Positions 16,204 through 24,833 of a stretch of 64,000 nt of DNA are shown here, in pieces. The position numbers and the translations under genes are program-made. The stretch is from Nocardia beijingensis NBRC 16342 (GTDB taxonomy: Bacteria; Actinomycetota; Actinomycetes; Mycobacteriales; Mycobacteriaceae): assembly GCF_001612785.1 (NCBI RefSeq), contig NZ_BDBC01000017.1, forward strand, positions 186,001 through 250,000. The letters run 5' to 3'. Each line of letters begins with the position of its first letter. Within the stretch, counting starts at the first letter, position 1. The notes beneath the pieces are model-generated. The model saw nothing but the letters and a program-made list of their open reading frames with translations. It was not told the DNA's origin and ran no database searches.

Positions 16204-17307
16204 TCACAGATCGAGCACGAGGCGGCCACCCTCGGCGCGCGAGACGCAGATGAGCATCGCGCCCGCCTCGCGTTCGGCGTCGGTGAGCACGCTGTCGCGG
16301 TGGTCGGGTTCGCCGCCGAGCACGCGAACCTTGCAGGTGCGGCAGAATCCCTGCCTGCACGAGTACGGACGGTCGGGCCGGGAAGCGAGAACGGCGTCGA
16401 GCGCGGTGCGATCCGCGCCGACCTCCACGACCTCCCCGGTGGAGGCGAATTGGATCTCGAACGGCTTGCCGTTCACGATCGGCGGTGGCGAGAACCGCTC
16501 GAAATGCAGTTCTACGCACGGTATTTCCCGCACCGCGTCGGCGATGACGGTGATCATCGGCACCGGGCCGCAGCAATAGACGGCGGTGCCGGGCCGCACG
16601 CCGGGCAGCAGGGCGCTCGCATCCGGGAGTCCGTGCTCGTCGTCGGTGCGGACCACCACGCGGTCGCCGAATCGCGCCAGCTCGGCGAGGAACGGCAAGG
16701 TGTCCCGGTTGCGCCCGGTGTACACCATCGACCACTCGATACCCAGCCGGTGCGCCAACTCCACCATGGGCAGGATGGGCGTGACGCCGATGCCGCCCGC
16801 CACGAAATGCAAACGCGTGGCGGGTGATCCGTGGCCGGGCACGGCGAACGGGAAGGCGTTGCGCGGACCGCGCACCACGAGCGGCGAACCCACCGGAAGG
16901 TCGTCGTGCACTTCGACGGATCCACCGCCGCCTTCGGGAATCCGGCGCACCGCCACACGGTAGGCGTGCACGTCCGCGGGGTCGCCGCACAGCGAGTACT
17001 GCCGCAGCCGTCCGGAAGGCAGCTCGAGGTCGAGGTGCGCGCCCGGACGCCATGGCGGCAACGCGCGTCCGTCGGGGGCGGCCAGTCGCAGGCTCACCAC
17101 GTCCTGATCGCGAGCCTCGATCCGTCGTTCGACGACCACCAGCGCCAGTCGTCGATCGTCCACCTTCGGACGCGGATCGCGCCGGTTGACCAGGGCGGTC
17201 CAGCGCAGTCGCGCGGAGGCCACCGCGTGCAGCACCCGCACGGTGCGGTCGCGGTCGCGCCTGCCGAACAGGTCGGCGGGCAGCTGGTCGGGAACGGGCG
17301 GCCTCAC
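16204..17307 (-). CDS. Ferredoxin-type oxidoreductase (PDR/VanB-like: flavin, NAD and 2Fe-2S)
   Basis: 367 residues. Flavin domain from about residue 45 (PWRPGAHLDLELPSGRLRQYSLCGDPAD), NAD domain with HFVAGGIGVTPILPM and YCCGPVPMI, and a C-terminal plant-type 2Fe-2S domain with RPYSCRQGFCRTCKVRVLGG and a last Cys in AMLICVSRAEG. The cluster spacing (CX4CX2C, then C) is intact. The start at the GTG 17307 is favoured by its four-base overlap (GTGA) with the upstream metal-dependent hydrolase gene, so the pair is coupled. It would feed electrons from NAD(P)H to an oxygenase or di-iron partner, possibly that neighbour. Confidence 0.85.
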   Translation of the reverse strand: MRPPVPDQLPADLFGRRDRDRTVRVLHAVASARLRWTALVNRRDPRPKVDDRRLALVVVERRIEARDQDVVSLRLAAPDGRALPPWRPGAHLDLELPSGRLRQYSLCGDPADVHAYRVAVRRIPEGGGGSVEVHDDLPVGSPLVVRGPRNAFPFAVPGHGSPATRLHFVAGGIGVTPILPMVELAHRLGIEWSMVYTGRNRDTLPFLAELARFGDRVVVRTDDEHGLPDASALLPGVRPGTAVYCCGPVPMITVIADAVREIPCVELHFERFSPPPIVNGKPFEIQFASTGEVVEVGADRTALDAVLASRPDRPYSCRQGFCRTCKVRVLGGEPDHRDSVLTDAEREAGAMLICVSRAEGGRLVLDL

Positions 17308-18206
17308 GAGGCGATGGCCCGCGCCGCCGGGGACTTTGCCAGATAGGCCACCGCCTGCGCGGTGGAGCCGACCGTCTCCGGGTCGTAGCCGGGTTTGAAC
17401 GTGCTCAACGCGCTCCACAACAGCGAGGGGACGCCGGGCAATGCGCCGCGCCACATCGCACCGAAGACCCGCCCCAGCAGCCGAGGGTACCCGAGGTCGG
17501 GCAGGTCGCGGTCCTGATGGACCAGGAACTTGGTGCCGCGCACCACCAATGTCAGGAAGATCGGGAAAACCAGCAGCATGAGGGCCGCGCGCCGCACGTA
17601 TCCCGCGCCGAAGTAGACGGCCACGTCGTGTGCGACGTGCCGGTGCTCGACCTCCTCCGCCCCGTGCCAGCGGAACAGGTCCGCCATGCGCGGGTCGGCG
17701 CCGAAACGCTCCAGATCCGCGTTGAGCACCCAGTCGCCCAGGTAGGCGAAGAAGTGCTCCAGGCACGCGATGAAGGCCAGCCGCTCCACCATCACCTGCC
17801 GTTGGGCCACGCCTTCCACATCTCTCGGGCCGAGCGTCCGGCGGAACAGGTATTCGGCGTGCCGCAGATAGGGTTCCGGATCGATGCCGTGCGCGGCGAG
17901 CACTTCGTGCAGCACCTTGTCGTGCGTCTCGGCGTGCATCGATTCCTGGCCGATGAACCCGAGCATCGCCTCCCGCAGCCGCTCGTCCCGCACGTACGGC
18001 AGCGCCTCGGCGTACGCGGCGCAGAACATGCGCTCCCCTTCGGGCAGCAGGAGATTCAGCGAGTTGATCAGATGCGAGGCGATGGGCTCGGCGGGCATCC
18101 AGCGCAGCGGTGTGTCCGACCAGTCGAAGCGCACGTTGCGGGCGTGCAGCGCCACGGCGCCCGGGTCGGTGTCGGGCCGCCGCCCGGCCCTGCGAAGTAG
18201 CTTCAT
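17304..18206 (-). CDS. Metal-dependent hydrolase family protein, possible di-iron enzyme
   Basis: 300 residues, MKLLRRAGRRPDTDPGAVAL onward. Helical protein with repeated carboxylate-His motifs: LLPEGERMF, GFIGQESMHAETHDKVLHE, FIACLEHFFAYLGDW, WHGAEEVEHRHVAHDVA. This E/E-x-x-H pattern on four helices matches COG3687-type predicted metal-dependent hydrolases and ferritin-like di-iron oxygenases. GAGGAGTACCG precedes the ATG. It is coupled to a ferredoxin reductase, which supports an oxidative role on a lipid or steroid, although this is inference. Confidence 0.8.
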   Translation of the reverse strand: MKLLRRAGRRPDTDPGAVALHARNVRFDWSDTPLRWMPAEPIASHLINSLNLLLPEGERMFCAAYAEALPYVRDERLREAMLGFIGQESMHAETHDKVLHEVLAAHGIDPEPYLRHAEYLFRRTLGPRDVEGVAQRQVMVERLAFIACLEHFFAYLGDWVLNADLERFGADPRMADLFRWHGAEEVEHRHVAHDVAVYFGAGYVRRAALMLLVFPIFLTLVVRGTKFLVHQDRDLPDLGYPRLLGRVFGAMWRGALPGVPSLLWSALSTFKPGYDPETVGSTAQAVAYLAKSPAARAIAS

Positions 18207-18364
18207 CGGTACTCCTCGATCCTCACGCCGCGCCATTCCTGCATGTCCGTAGCAAGGATCATACACATACATGAAACCTCGGGTAACACACAAAGAGCGC
18301 CACCTCGGCTGTACGGTGACACAACTCGCGAGAGTCGTCACACCTGCCGCGTCCGGCCCAAAAT

Positions 18365-18378
18365 TAGAACAGGTTCTA
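18365..18378. promoter_or_regulatory. KstR-like operator, WS/DGAT promoter
   Basis: TAGAACAGGTTCTA, a perfect six-base inverted repeat with two-base spacer, matches the KstR consensus TNNAACNNGTTNNA. It ends 13 bases before the ATG of the WS/DGAT gene, a position suited to blocking RNA polymerase. KstR is the TetR repressor of cholesterol catabolism in mycolic actinobacteria. Confidence 0.7.
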
Positions 18379-18391
18379 GTAGGCTTTTGCT

Positions 18392-19783
18392 ATGGAACGA
18401 TTGACCGGATTGGATGCCAGCTTTCTCTACCTGGAAACCGGAACTCAGCACCTGCACGTCTGCGCGCTGCTGATCCTCGACCCGTCATCGGGCGACTACT
18501 CGTTCGACGGGTTCAAAGCCGAACTGGCCCGGCGGCTTCCCCTGATTCCGCAGATGCGCCGCCGCGTGTACGAGGTGCCGTTGAACCTCGACCACCCCGT
18601 GTGGGTGGAGGACGAGAATTTCGACCTCGACTACCACCTCCGCCGGATCGCGATCGCCGCGCCGGCCGGACGCCGCGAACTGGCCGAACTCGTCGGCGAC
18701 ATCGCCAGCCGCCCGATGGATCGCGACCGCCCGCTGTGGGAGATGTCGGTGGTGGAGGGTCTCGACGACGGGAAGGTCGCGGTGATCTGCAAATACCACC
18801 ACGCCGCCGTGGACGGGATCACCGGCGCCGACCTGATGATGCATCTGTGCGATCTGGAGCCGGGCGTCCCCAAGGCGGTGCCCGACCGGCAGTGGCGACC
18901 CGAGCCGAAACCGAACGACTGGCAATTGCTGGCCGAAGCGGTGGTGAAGTTCCCGACCCGGGCGGGCATCGTCGGCATGCTGCCCAAAACCCTCGGCGTG
19001 GTCGCCGGGTTCGCGCAGCGCCGTCGCCAGAACAAGGCGGGCATGGCCGTACCGTTCTCCGCTCCCCGCACGCCCTTCAATCTCGCCATCACCCCGCATC
19101 GCGCCGTCGCGTTCACCGAGGCCGAACTCGACGCCATCAAGGAGATCCGCTCCGCGTTCGGCGTCAAGGTGAACGACGTCGTGCTGACCGTCGTCGCGGG
19201 CGCGCTGCGCACCTACCTGGCCGGGCGCGACGAGTTGCCCGACCGCTCGCTCATCGCGTCGGTTCCGGTGTCGGTACACGAGTCGACCCGGCACAAGGCG
19301 GGCATCAACAAGGTGTCCACGCTGTTCGCGCGGCTCGGCACCGACATCGCCGATCCGGTGGAACGCCTGCGCGAGGTGGCCGAGGGCAATCAGGGAGCCA
19401 AGGAAGAGCACGAAGTGATCGGTGCGGACTTCCTGCAGGACTGGTCGAAATACGCTCCGCCGAACACCTTCCGGCTCGCGGCGCGGATGTACTCCTCGCT
19501 GAAACTGGCGGAGAAGCATCCGGTGGTGCACAACTTGGTGGTGTCCAACGTGCCGGGTCCGCCGATGCCGCTGTACTTCCTCGGCATCCGGGTGGACGGG
19601 ATGTACCCGTTCGGACCGGTGTTCCACGGCGCGGGCCTGACGGTGACCGTGCTGTCGAACAACGACAAATTGAACTTCGGCTTCATCGCCTGCAAGGAAC
19701 TGGTGCCCGACATCGCGGCGCTGGCCGACGCCGTTCCCGGCGTGGTCGCCGAATTGCTCGCCGCCGCGCGCACCTCGGGCTGA
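18392..19783 (+). CDS. Wax ester synthase / diacylglycerol acyltransferase (WS/DGAT)
   Basis: 463 residues. The catalytic HHxxxDG motif is HHAAVDG at residues 136-142, in VICKYHHAAVDGITGADLM. Other family marks: the start MERLTGLDASFLYLET, DRPLWEMSVVEG, NDVVLTVVAGALRTYL and VVSNVPGPPMPLYF. The enzyme joins acyl-CoA to diacylglycerol or long-chain alcohols for storage lipid at the membrane surface. Length is normal for the family. The preceding KstR-like site and neighbouring steroid/lipid genes suggest that sterol or fatty-acid status controls it. Confidence 0.93.
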   Translation: MERLTGLDASFLYLETGTQHLHVCALLILDPSSGDYSFDGFKAELARRLPLIPQMRRRVYEVPLNLDHPVWVEDENFDLDYHLRRIAIAAPAGRRELAELVGDIASRPMDRDRPLWEMSVVEGLDDGKVAVICKYHHAAVDGITGADLMMHLCDLEPGVPKAVPDRQWRPEPKPNDWQLLAEAVVKFPTRAGIVGMLPKTLGVVAGFAQRRRQNKAGMAVPFSAPRTPFNLAITPHRAVAFTEAELDAIKEIRSAFGVKVNDVVLTVVAGALRTYLAGRDELPDRSLIASVPVSVHESTRHKAGINKVSTLFARLGTDIADPVERLREVAEGNQGAKEEHEVIGADFLQDWSKYAPPNTFRLAARMYSSLKLAEKHPVVHNLVVSNVPGPPMPLYFLGIRVDGMYPFGPVFHGAGLTVTVLSNNDKLNFGFIACKELVPDIAALADAVPGVVAELLAAARTSG

Positions 19784-19829
19784 GCGCCGGGCCCCTGTCC
19801 GCCACCGCCGCCGGACAGGATCGGCCGAG

Positions 19830-20726
19830 TCACATCCTCGCGGCGACGGACGCGCAGGCTTCGAGCAACACCGGCACGAAACGGTCGGCCTCCAGCACAC
19901 AGGACGCATGCCCGGCCGCGACCAGATGCTTGCTCGCCCCAGGAATCAAGGTCGCCAGCTCCAACTGCCGAGAGACGGGAATCGCGCGATCCCGGGTGGT
20001 GATCACCACAGCCGTCGGCATCGCCAGGTCCGGCAGCCACGCGGTCGCGTCGAAGCGCCCCACCGCCGCGAGCACCTGGGTGAGCGCCCATCCGCTGGTG
20101 CTGCGGAACTCACCGAGCGCCCACCGATCCAATCGGCCCGGCGCCCAGGTGATCTCGGGAAGTTCGGGCAGACGCCCCGCGAGCCGCTCGGCACGACGGT
20201 AGGAGTATTGCTCCACAGCGGCGGCGAAAGCGCCGAACGTCCGGTGAAAAGCGTGCTCGCTCCATTTCTCGCGAAACCGATACGGCGTCGCGCAGAGCAC
20301 CAGCCCGCTCACCCGGTCCGGATGCCGATGCCCCGCCAGCAAGCTCACGATTCCGCCCAGCGAGAACCCGACGCAGATGGCTCGGTCGATCTCCAGCGCG
20401 TCGAGCACGGCAGGCACGTCGTCGGCGCAGTCCTCCAGGGTGAACCTTTCGGAGCGGATGCCGCGCCCGTGCCACCGCTGGTCGAACAGGATCACCCGGT
20501 ACCGCCGCGCCAGCTCCGCCAACGACGGGAACCAGGTGAGGTACGCGGTGCAGGCCGTCGCGTGCAGGAGCACCAGCGCCGGCGCGTGCTCGGGTCCGGG
20601 AATGTCGACCACGTAGGTCCGTCCCCGGCCGGCCAGATCGATCAGGCGGCCACCGGGCACCTCGGCGATGTCGGGCACCCGCAGGCGTCCGCCGAATCGC
20701 GTCACGCTGCGGCCGGAGTTCGTCAT
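19830..20726 (-). CDS. Alpha/beta hydrolase
   Basis: 298 residues. The fold is clear: LVLLHATACTAYLTWFPSLA, VILFDQRWHGRGIRSERFTL, nucleophile Ser122 in CVGFSLGGIVSLLAG, an acid in the region MPTAVVITTRDRAIP, and the late His in HLVAAGHASCVLEA. A cap domain lies between about 155 and 220. The promoter carries a KstR-like palindrome just upstream of the ATG. It could be an esterase, a thioesterase or a C-C bond hydrolase; steroid catabolic MhpC-type hydrolases share the fold, but nothing proves that here. Confidence 0.85.
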   Translation of the reverse strand: MTNSGRSVTRFGGRLRVPDIAEVPGGRLIDLAGRGRTYVVDIPGPEHAPALVLLHATACTAYLTWFPSLAELARRYRVILFDQRWHGRGIRSERFTLEDCADDVPAVLDALEIDRAICVGFSLGGIVSLLAGHRHPDRVSGLVLCATPYRFREKWSEHAFHRTFGAFAAAVEQYSYRRAERLAGRLPELPEITWAPGRLDRWALGEFRSTSGWALTQVLAAVGRFDATAWLPDLAMPTAVVITTRDRAIPVSRQLELATLIPGASKHLVAAGHASCVLEADRFVPVLLEACASVAARM

Positions 20727-20761
20727 AGCGCACCTCCCGAGTGCTCACATGAGAGCCATTT

Positions 20762-20775
20762 TAGAACACGTTCTA
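20762..20775. promoter_or_regulatory. KstR-like operator, alpha/beta hydrolase promoter
   Basis: TAGAACACGTTCTA, six-base perfect arms and a two-base spacer, matches TNNAACNNGTTNNA and differs from the WS/DGAT site only in the spacer. It is 35 bases upstream of the hydrolase ATG on the minus strand. Confidence 0.75.
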
Positions 20776-21140
20776 CAGAGGAGCCCACCGCTGGTCCTGC
20801 GTGAGGCAGCTCGAGTTTCGACCTCGGGCGAGTTGCCCATTCCGGCGCGACGGATGACCGCCGACGCCGACGCGCCGCGACTTCGCACACCACGCACACT
20901 CCGTCAGCAGCCGGGCGAAGGAAATCCAGCCCAGACGTCGACGAGGCGGCGTCGCAGCTCCCGCGAGCCCCCCTTTTCCGTCGACGTACCGGAACGGTCA
21001 GATCCTTCGCGACCACGTCGACTCCGAGGACCGGCCCGTTTCGGGGATACGGCCCACTCATCGGGACACAGGGGCGATCGCGCCGTCACCGGCGACCGTC
21101 TGGGTTACTGTCGCGAGACATGCCGCCACGCGGCGTGTTT
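20776..21140. other. Intergenic stretch between two operator sites
   Basis: About 365 bases between the KstR-like site of the hydrolase gene and the palindrome before the SDR gene. Frames run open through the SDR start, but their translation is low-complexity Arg/Pro/Ser and has no motif. No tRNA or terminator recognised. Confidence 0.5.
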
Positions 21141-21156
21141 CTGTAACGTGTTACAG
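21141..21156. promoter_or_regulatory. Palindrome CTGTAAC-GT-GTTACAG, SDR promoter
   Basis: Seven-base perfect arms and a two-base spacer. It fits TNNAACNNGTTNNA, the KstR consensus, although the outer bases differ from the two TAGAAC sites nearby, so another TetR-family repressor with a similar site is possible. It ends 27 bases before the ATG of the SDR gene. Confidence 0.6.
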
Positions 21157-21183
21157 ACGATTCGAGAGACGGAGGTACCCCGG

Positions 21184-21924
21184 ATGGGGCGGTTGACCGG
21201 CAAGGTGGCGTTGATCAGCGGCGGAGCGCGCGGAATGGGCGCGGCGCACGCCAAGGCCCTGGTCGCCGAGGACGCGCGCGTGGTGCTCGGCGACGTGCTC
21301 GACGACGAGGGCGCCGCGGTCGCCGCTGAACTCGGCGACAACGCCGCCTACGTCCATCTCGACGTGCGCGAGCCCGACGACTGGCGCAAGGCCGTCGGCA
21401 CGGCGGTGGAGCGATTCGGGTCGCTGAGCGTCCTGGTGAACAACGCGGGCATCGTGAACGGCAACCTGCTGGTCGCTTTCGAATTGGCCGAATGGCAGCG
21501 GATCATCGACATCAACCTCACCGGCACATTCCTCGGGATGCAGGCCGCGACGCCCGCGATGATCGAGGCGGGCGGCGGCTCGATCATCAACATCTCCTCC
21601 GTCGAGGGCATGCGCGGCAGCCCCGGGCTGCACGGCTACACGGCCACCAAGTTCGCCGTGCGCGGGCTCACCAAATCCACCGCGCTGGAGCTGGCGCAGT
21701 ACAAGATCCGGGTGAATTCCGTGCACCCCGGCCTGATCCGGACGCCGATGACGGAGAACATCCCGGATGATTTCCTGCAGATCCCGCTCGGCCGCGGCGC
21801 CGACCCGTCCGAGGTCTCCGCACTGGTCACGTTCCTGGCCAGCGACGAATCGTCGTACTCGACCGGCGCCGAGTTCGTCATCGACGGCGGTCTGACCGTG
21901 GGCGTCCCGCACAAGAGCTTCTGA
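21184..21924 (+). CDS. Short-chain dehydrogenase, 3alpha/20beta-hydroxysteroid dehydrogenase-like
   Basis: 246 residues. Cofactor site SGGARGMGAAHAKAL (GxxxGxG), DVREPDDW for adenine, VLVNNAGIV, catalytic Ser in INISSVEGM, and Tyr-Lys in HGYTATKFAVRGLTKS. The NAD-preferring DVLD acid after the second beta strand and the SGGARGMG phrasing resemble FabG3/20beta-HSD of mycobacteria. The ATG has GGAGG nine bases upstream; a much longer frame reaches 20668 but is rejected for lack of any signal. The palindrome in its promoter supports steroid-linked control. Confidence 0.85.
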   Translation: MGRLTGKVALISGGARGMGAAHAKALVAEDARVVLGDVLDDEGAAVAAELGDNAAYVHLDVREPDDWRKAVGTAVERFGSLSVLVNNAGIVNGNLLVAFELAEWQRIIDINLTGTFLGMQAATPAMIEAGGGSIINISSVEGMRGSPGLHGYTATKFAVRGLTKSTALELAQYKIRVNSVHPGLIRTPMTENIPDDFLQIPLGRGADPSEVSALVTFLASDESSYSTGAEFVIDGGLTVGVPHKSF

Positions 21925-21925
21925 C

Positions 21926-22924
21926 TCATCCGCGGGTGGCCAGCAGCGCGAGCGGCGGCAGCGACACCAATGCCACGGCCATGACCGCGTTGCTCCACTT
22001 GTAGGCCACCAGCAGGGCGGCGAATTCGCGCAGGAAGGCGCTCGGCAAGTAGTAGAAGGCGGTCCTGGCGCCCGTCACCTCGGCGTCGAGGTCGAGGCGG
22101 CGGGCCAGGATCGCGGTGCGCAGCATGTGGAAATTGCTCGTCACCAGCACCATTCGCGTGCTCGGCCCGCGCTCGCCGAGCAGCCGCTTGGTGAAGAGCA
22201 GATTCTCCTCGGTCGTCCCCGATCGGTCCTCCAGCACCACACGGTCTCCCGGCACGCCCCGATCCATCAGGTATTCGGCCATGGCCGATGCCTCGGAGAC
22301 CTTCTCGTCGTCCCCCTTACCGCCACTGGCGATCAGCAACGGAGCCCGGCCCGCATCGGCTTCGGCACGGTAGACCTCGATCGCCCGGTCGAGGCGTGCG
22401 GCCAGCAGTGGCGGCACCTCGCCGCCGGCCAACCCGGCGCCGTGCACGACGATCGCGTCCATTCCGGGACGGTAGGGCAACAGTCCGTAGCAGAGCGAAT
22501 ACAAAAGGAACGCCGCGAACAGGAACCCGGCATAGCTGATCGCCATCGTCAGCGAGGCCAAGAGCACCATCAGCCAGACGTTCTCGGTCAGCAGGGCGAA
22601 CACGAGCACCACGTAGGGCGCCAGCAGGGCGAACCCGAGACCGAGCGGCAACAGATTCGGAAGACGCCACCCCTCGCGCCGCACCAGCTGTGCGCCATTG
22701 GCGATGGACAACCCGGCCAGCACCAGCACCAGCAACGGCGACAGCAGCACCGTCATAGGCGCGAGCACCACGGTGCTATCGCCCTCGGTGATCCGGCCGA
22801 CCACCCACGCACCCACGAACCCCAGCCCGAGAAGCAGGAACACCCCGTGCCCCAACCGCCTGCGGTCCCTGCCGAATCGCACCGCGAACACACCGAGCAG
22901 GACCACGCCGACCAGCAGAAGCAC
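21926..22924 (-). CDS. YdcF family (DUF218) membrane protein
   Basis: 332 residues. Several N-terminal membrane helices (LLLVGVVLLGVFAV, GVFLLLGLGFVGAWVVG, VLLSPLLVLVLAGLSI, PLGLGFALLAPYVVLVFALL, VLLASLTMAISYAGFLFAAF) precede a DUF218 domain: DAIVVHGAGL, IEVYRAEADAG, LLIASGGKGDDE, VVLEDRSGTTEENLLFTK, VLVTSNFHMLRTAILAR. A C-terminal helix closes it. Members are linked to envelope/polysaccharide processes without a firm activity. The start is GTG at 22924; a slightly earlier start is possible. It converges on the SDR gene with a one-base gap. Confidence 0.8.
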   Translation of the reverse strand: MLLLVGVVLLGVFAVRFGRDRRRLGHGVFLLLGLGFVGAWVVGRITEGDSTVVLAPMTVLLSPLLVLVLAGLSIANGAQLVRREGWRLPNLLPLGLGFALLAPYVVLVFALLTENVWLMVLLASLTMAISYAGFLFAAFLLYSLCYGLLPYRPGMDAIVVHGAGLAGGEVPPLLAARLDRAIEVYRAEADAGRAPLLIASGGKGDDEKVSEASAMAEYLMDRGVPGDRVVLEDRSGTTEENLLFTKRLLGERGPSTRMVLVTSNFHMLRTAILARRLDLDAEVTGARTAFYYLPSAFLREFAALLVAYKWSNAVMAVALVSLPPLALLATRG

Positions 22925-23124
22925 CGGGCCACGGTAACCGAGAGGCGCACGGCGCGCCGCCCCCTTCTACGAGCGGCGCGGCGACCTCGGCTTTTCCCGA
23001 TCTTTCCCCTACAGTGTGCGAGTCCGGGCATCGGTCGTAGACGACCGGTGTCCGGCTGCATTCGGCTTCAGCACACCAGCGTTACGGAACAGCACGTTGT
23101 GATGAAGGGGAGTCGACGAAAACC

Positions 23125-24315
23125 ATGCTTCGATTATTCATCGCCGCCGCGGCGGCCACCCTCTGCGTGATCGCACCGCAAGCCGCGGCGCAACCGATCT
23201 ACCCGGCACCGGATCCCGATCCGTTCTACGCCGCTCCGGCCGGACTGGACCGCCTCGCACCGGGCGAGGTTCTCGCCGTCCGGCCGATGCCCGCCCTGCC
23301 GACGTTTCCGGGCTCGACGGTCACGATGATCAAGTTCCGTTCCACCAACTCCGCGGGCGAGCCGATCGCGGCCACCACCACCGTCCTGACCCCGCAGAAT
23401 CCCACACCCGGTAGGCCGCTGCTGTCCTATCAGCACATCATCAACGCGCTCGGCACCCAGTGCACGGTGTCCCGCGTGCTCTACACCAGCGACCCCAACC
23501 TGGAGATCCGCGAAGCGCCCGCCCTCAACGCTCTGCTGCTGCGGGGGTGGTCGGTCGCTCTCCCCGACCACCTGGGGCCGACCAGCGCGTACGGCGCCGC
23601 GAAACTCGGCGGGATGATCACGCTGGACGGCCTTCGCGCCGCACGGCGGGTGAAGGAACTCGGCCTGGCGGACAGCCCGATCGGTCTGCTCGGATATTCC
23701 GGCGGCGGCATGGCGAGCGCATGGGCAGCCGCGCTGGCACCCACCTATGCGCCGGAACTGCCGCTCGTCGGAGTCGCGTCGGGCGGGGTGCCGATGAATC
23801 TGGTCAAGATGATCGAGGGCCTGGGCTATGCACCGCACGCGGTATTCGGTCTCGCGTTCGCGGCCGCCCTGGGACTGGAACGCGAGTACCCGACGCGGCT
23901 GCCGGTGAGTGATCAGCTCAACTCGCTCGGGTTGTCGGTTCGCGGCCGCATCGCCAACAGCTGCACCAACGAGATCCTGCTGGTCGGGGCCGGCCGCGGC
24001 ATCGTCGACGTGGCGGCCTCCAATTCACTGGCCGATGACGAACGCGCGCGCGAAGTGCTCGAGGAGAACAGCCTGGAACTCTACCGAGACATTCCGGCCA
24101 CGCCGGTCTACCAATGGCGTGCGGAGCAGGACTCTCTCATCCCGGTGGACTCGGTCGACAACACGGTGCGGCGGTATTGCGCCGCGGGCACACGAGTGCA
24201 GTACGAGAAATTCCTCAGCCCGGATCATCTGTCCGCGGCGGTACTCGGTATACCGTCCGCCCTCGGCTGGCTGGAAGCGCGCTTCAAGGGTGTTCCGGCG
24301 CCGAGCAATTGCTGA
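23125..24315 (+). CDS. Secreted lipase, LIP family
   Basis: 396 residues. Signal peptide MLRLFIAAAAATLCVIAPQA with cleavage after the AAA/AAQ region. The alpha/beta hydrolase carries nucleophile Ser192 in GLLGYSGGGMAS, an Asp-type site in WRAEQDSLIPVDSVD, and His in SPDHLSAAV. A pair of cysteines (C113 region, C275 region) may form a disulfide. Length and the phrase GYSGGG-MAS match the actinobacterial secretory lipase family (COG-type LIP) acting on triglycerides outside the cell. A strong terminator follows immediately. Confidence 0.88.
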   Translation: MLRLFIAAAAATLCVIAPQAAAQPIYPAPDPDPFYAAPAGLDRLAPGEVLAVRPMPALPTFPGSTVTMIKFRSTNSAGEPIAATTTVLTPQNPTPGRPLLSYQHIINALGTQCTVSRVLYTSDPNLEIREAPALNALLLRGWSVALPDHLGPTSAYGAAKLGGMITLDGLRAARRVKELGLADSPIGLLGYSGGGMASAWAAALAPTYAPELPLVGVASGGVPMNLVKMIEGLGYAPHAVFGLAFAAALGLEREYPTRLPVSDQLNSLGLSVRGRIANSCTNEILLVGAGRGIVDVAASNSLADDERAREVLEENSLELYRDIPATPVYQWRAEQDSLIPVDSVDNTVRRYCAAGTRVQYEKFLSPDHLSAAVLGIPSALGWLEARFKGVPAPSNC

Positions 24316-24316
24316 G

Positions 24317-24350
24317 ACCGGCCCGGCGGTGAGTGCACCGCCGGGCCGGT
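24317..24350 (+). terminator. Strong hairpin terminator after the lipase gene
   Basis: ACCGGCCCGGCGGTG pairs perfectly with CACCGCCGGGCCGGT around a four-base loop, starting two bases after the lipase stop. There is no long T run, as is usual in high-GC actinobacteria. It may also serve the convergent CsbD gene. Confidence 0.75.
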
Positions 24351-24395
24351 GACGGGCCGTTCCGCCAAACGGCTCCATCAATTCTCGCGAGCGCG

Positions 24396-24647
24396 CTAGG
24401 CGTCCTTGCCGCTCTCGTACGCGCTCTGGCGAGCCTCGTCGAGATCGGCTTCGGCACGGGCCTTTTCGGCCTCGGCTTCCTTCTGCGCCGCATCGCGCTG
24501 GGATTCGGCCTTGTCCTGCTGGGCGCGACCCTCTTTCTTCAGGTCCGCGTCACCGGTGACGATGCCAGCGGCTTCCTTGGCCTTCCCCTTGACATCCTCG
24601 ACGACCCCTTCGACAGCTTCCAGGGGTCCGCTCCGATGCTCCGGCAT
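24396..24647 (-). CDS. CsbD-like stress protein
   Basis: 83 residues, MPEHRSGPLEAVEGVVEDVK then GKAKEAAGIVTGDADLKKEG, the CsbD-type core, followed by a long charged helix rich in Ala, Glu, Lys and Arg. Highly charged, with no Cys or Trp. The mycobacterial relatives include MBP1-type proteins. The ATG at 24647 has GGGAGGTAGTG upstream; a GTG one codon earlier is also possible. Likely a general-stress or surface-associated protein. Confidence 0.8.
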   Translation of the reverse strand: MPEHRSGPLEAVEGVVEDVKGKAKEAAGIVTGDADLKKEGRAQQDKAESQRDAAQKEAEAEKARAEADLDEARQSAYESGKDA

Positions 24648-24833
24648 CACTACCTCCCAATTCCTCGTCGGCTGACATCCGTCGCATACCCGCGTCCGGC
24701 AGAGGCAATCACGCTGTGACCGTCGCCACCCAGCGTCGCGGCGGGGAGCACCTGCGCGGGTGGCGAATTCCCGGTGGAATGTGGCATCAATGCCACTGGG
24801 ACGCGGGCGGTCGCCCGGATAGGTTCACCGATC

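Noticed and set aside
18316..18341. Dyad GTGAC...GTCAC around ACTCGCGAGAGT
   Set aside because: Arms are unequally spaced and the site has no counterpart elsewhere; too weak to call an operator.
20668..21183. N-terminal extension of the SDR protein
   Set aside because: It would read through the KstR-like sites and is Arg/Pro/Ser-rich; the ATG at 21184 has GGAGG and a canonical SDR start.
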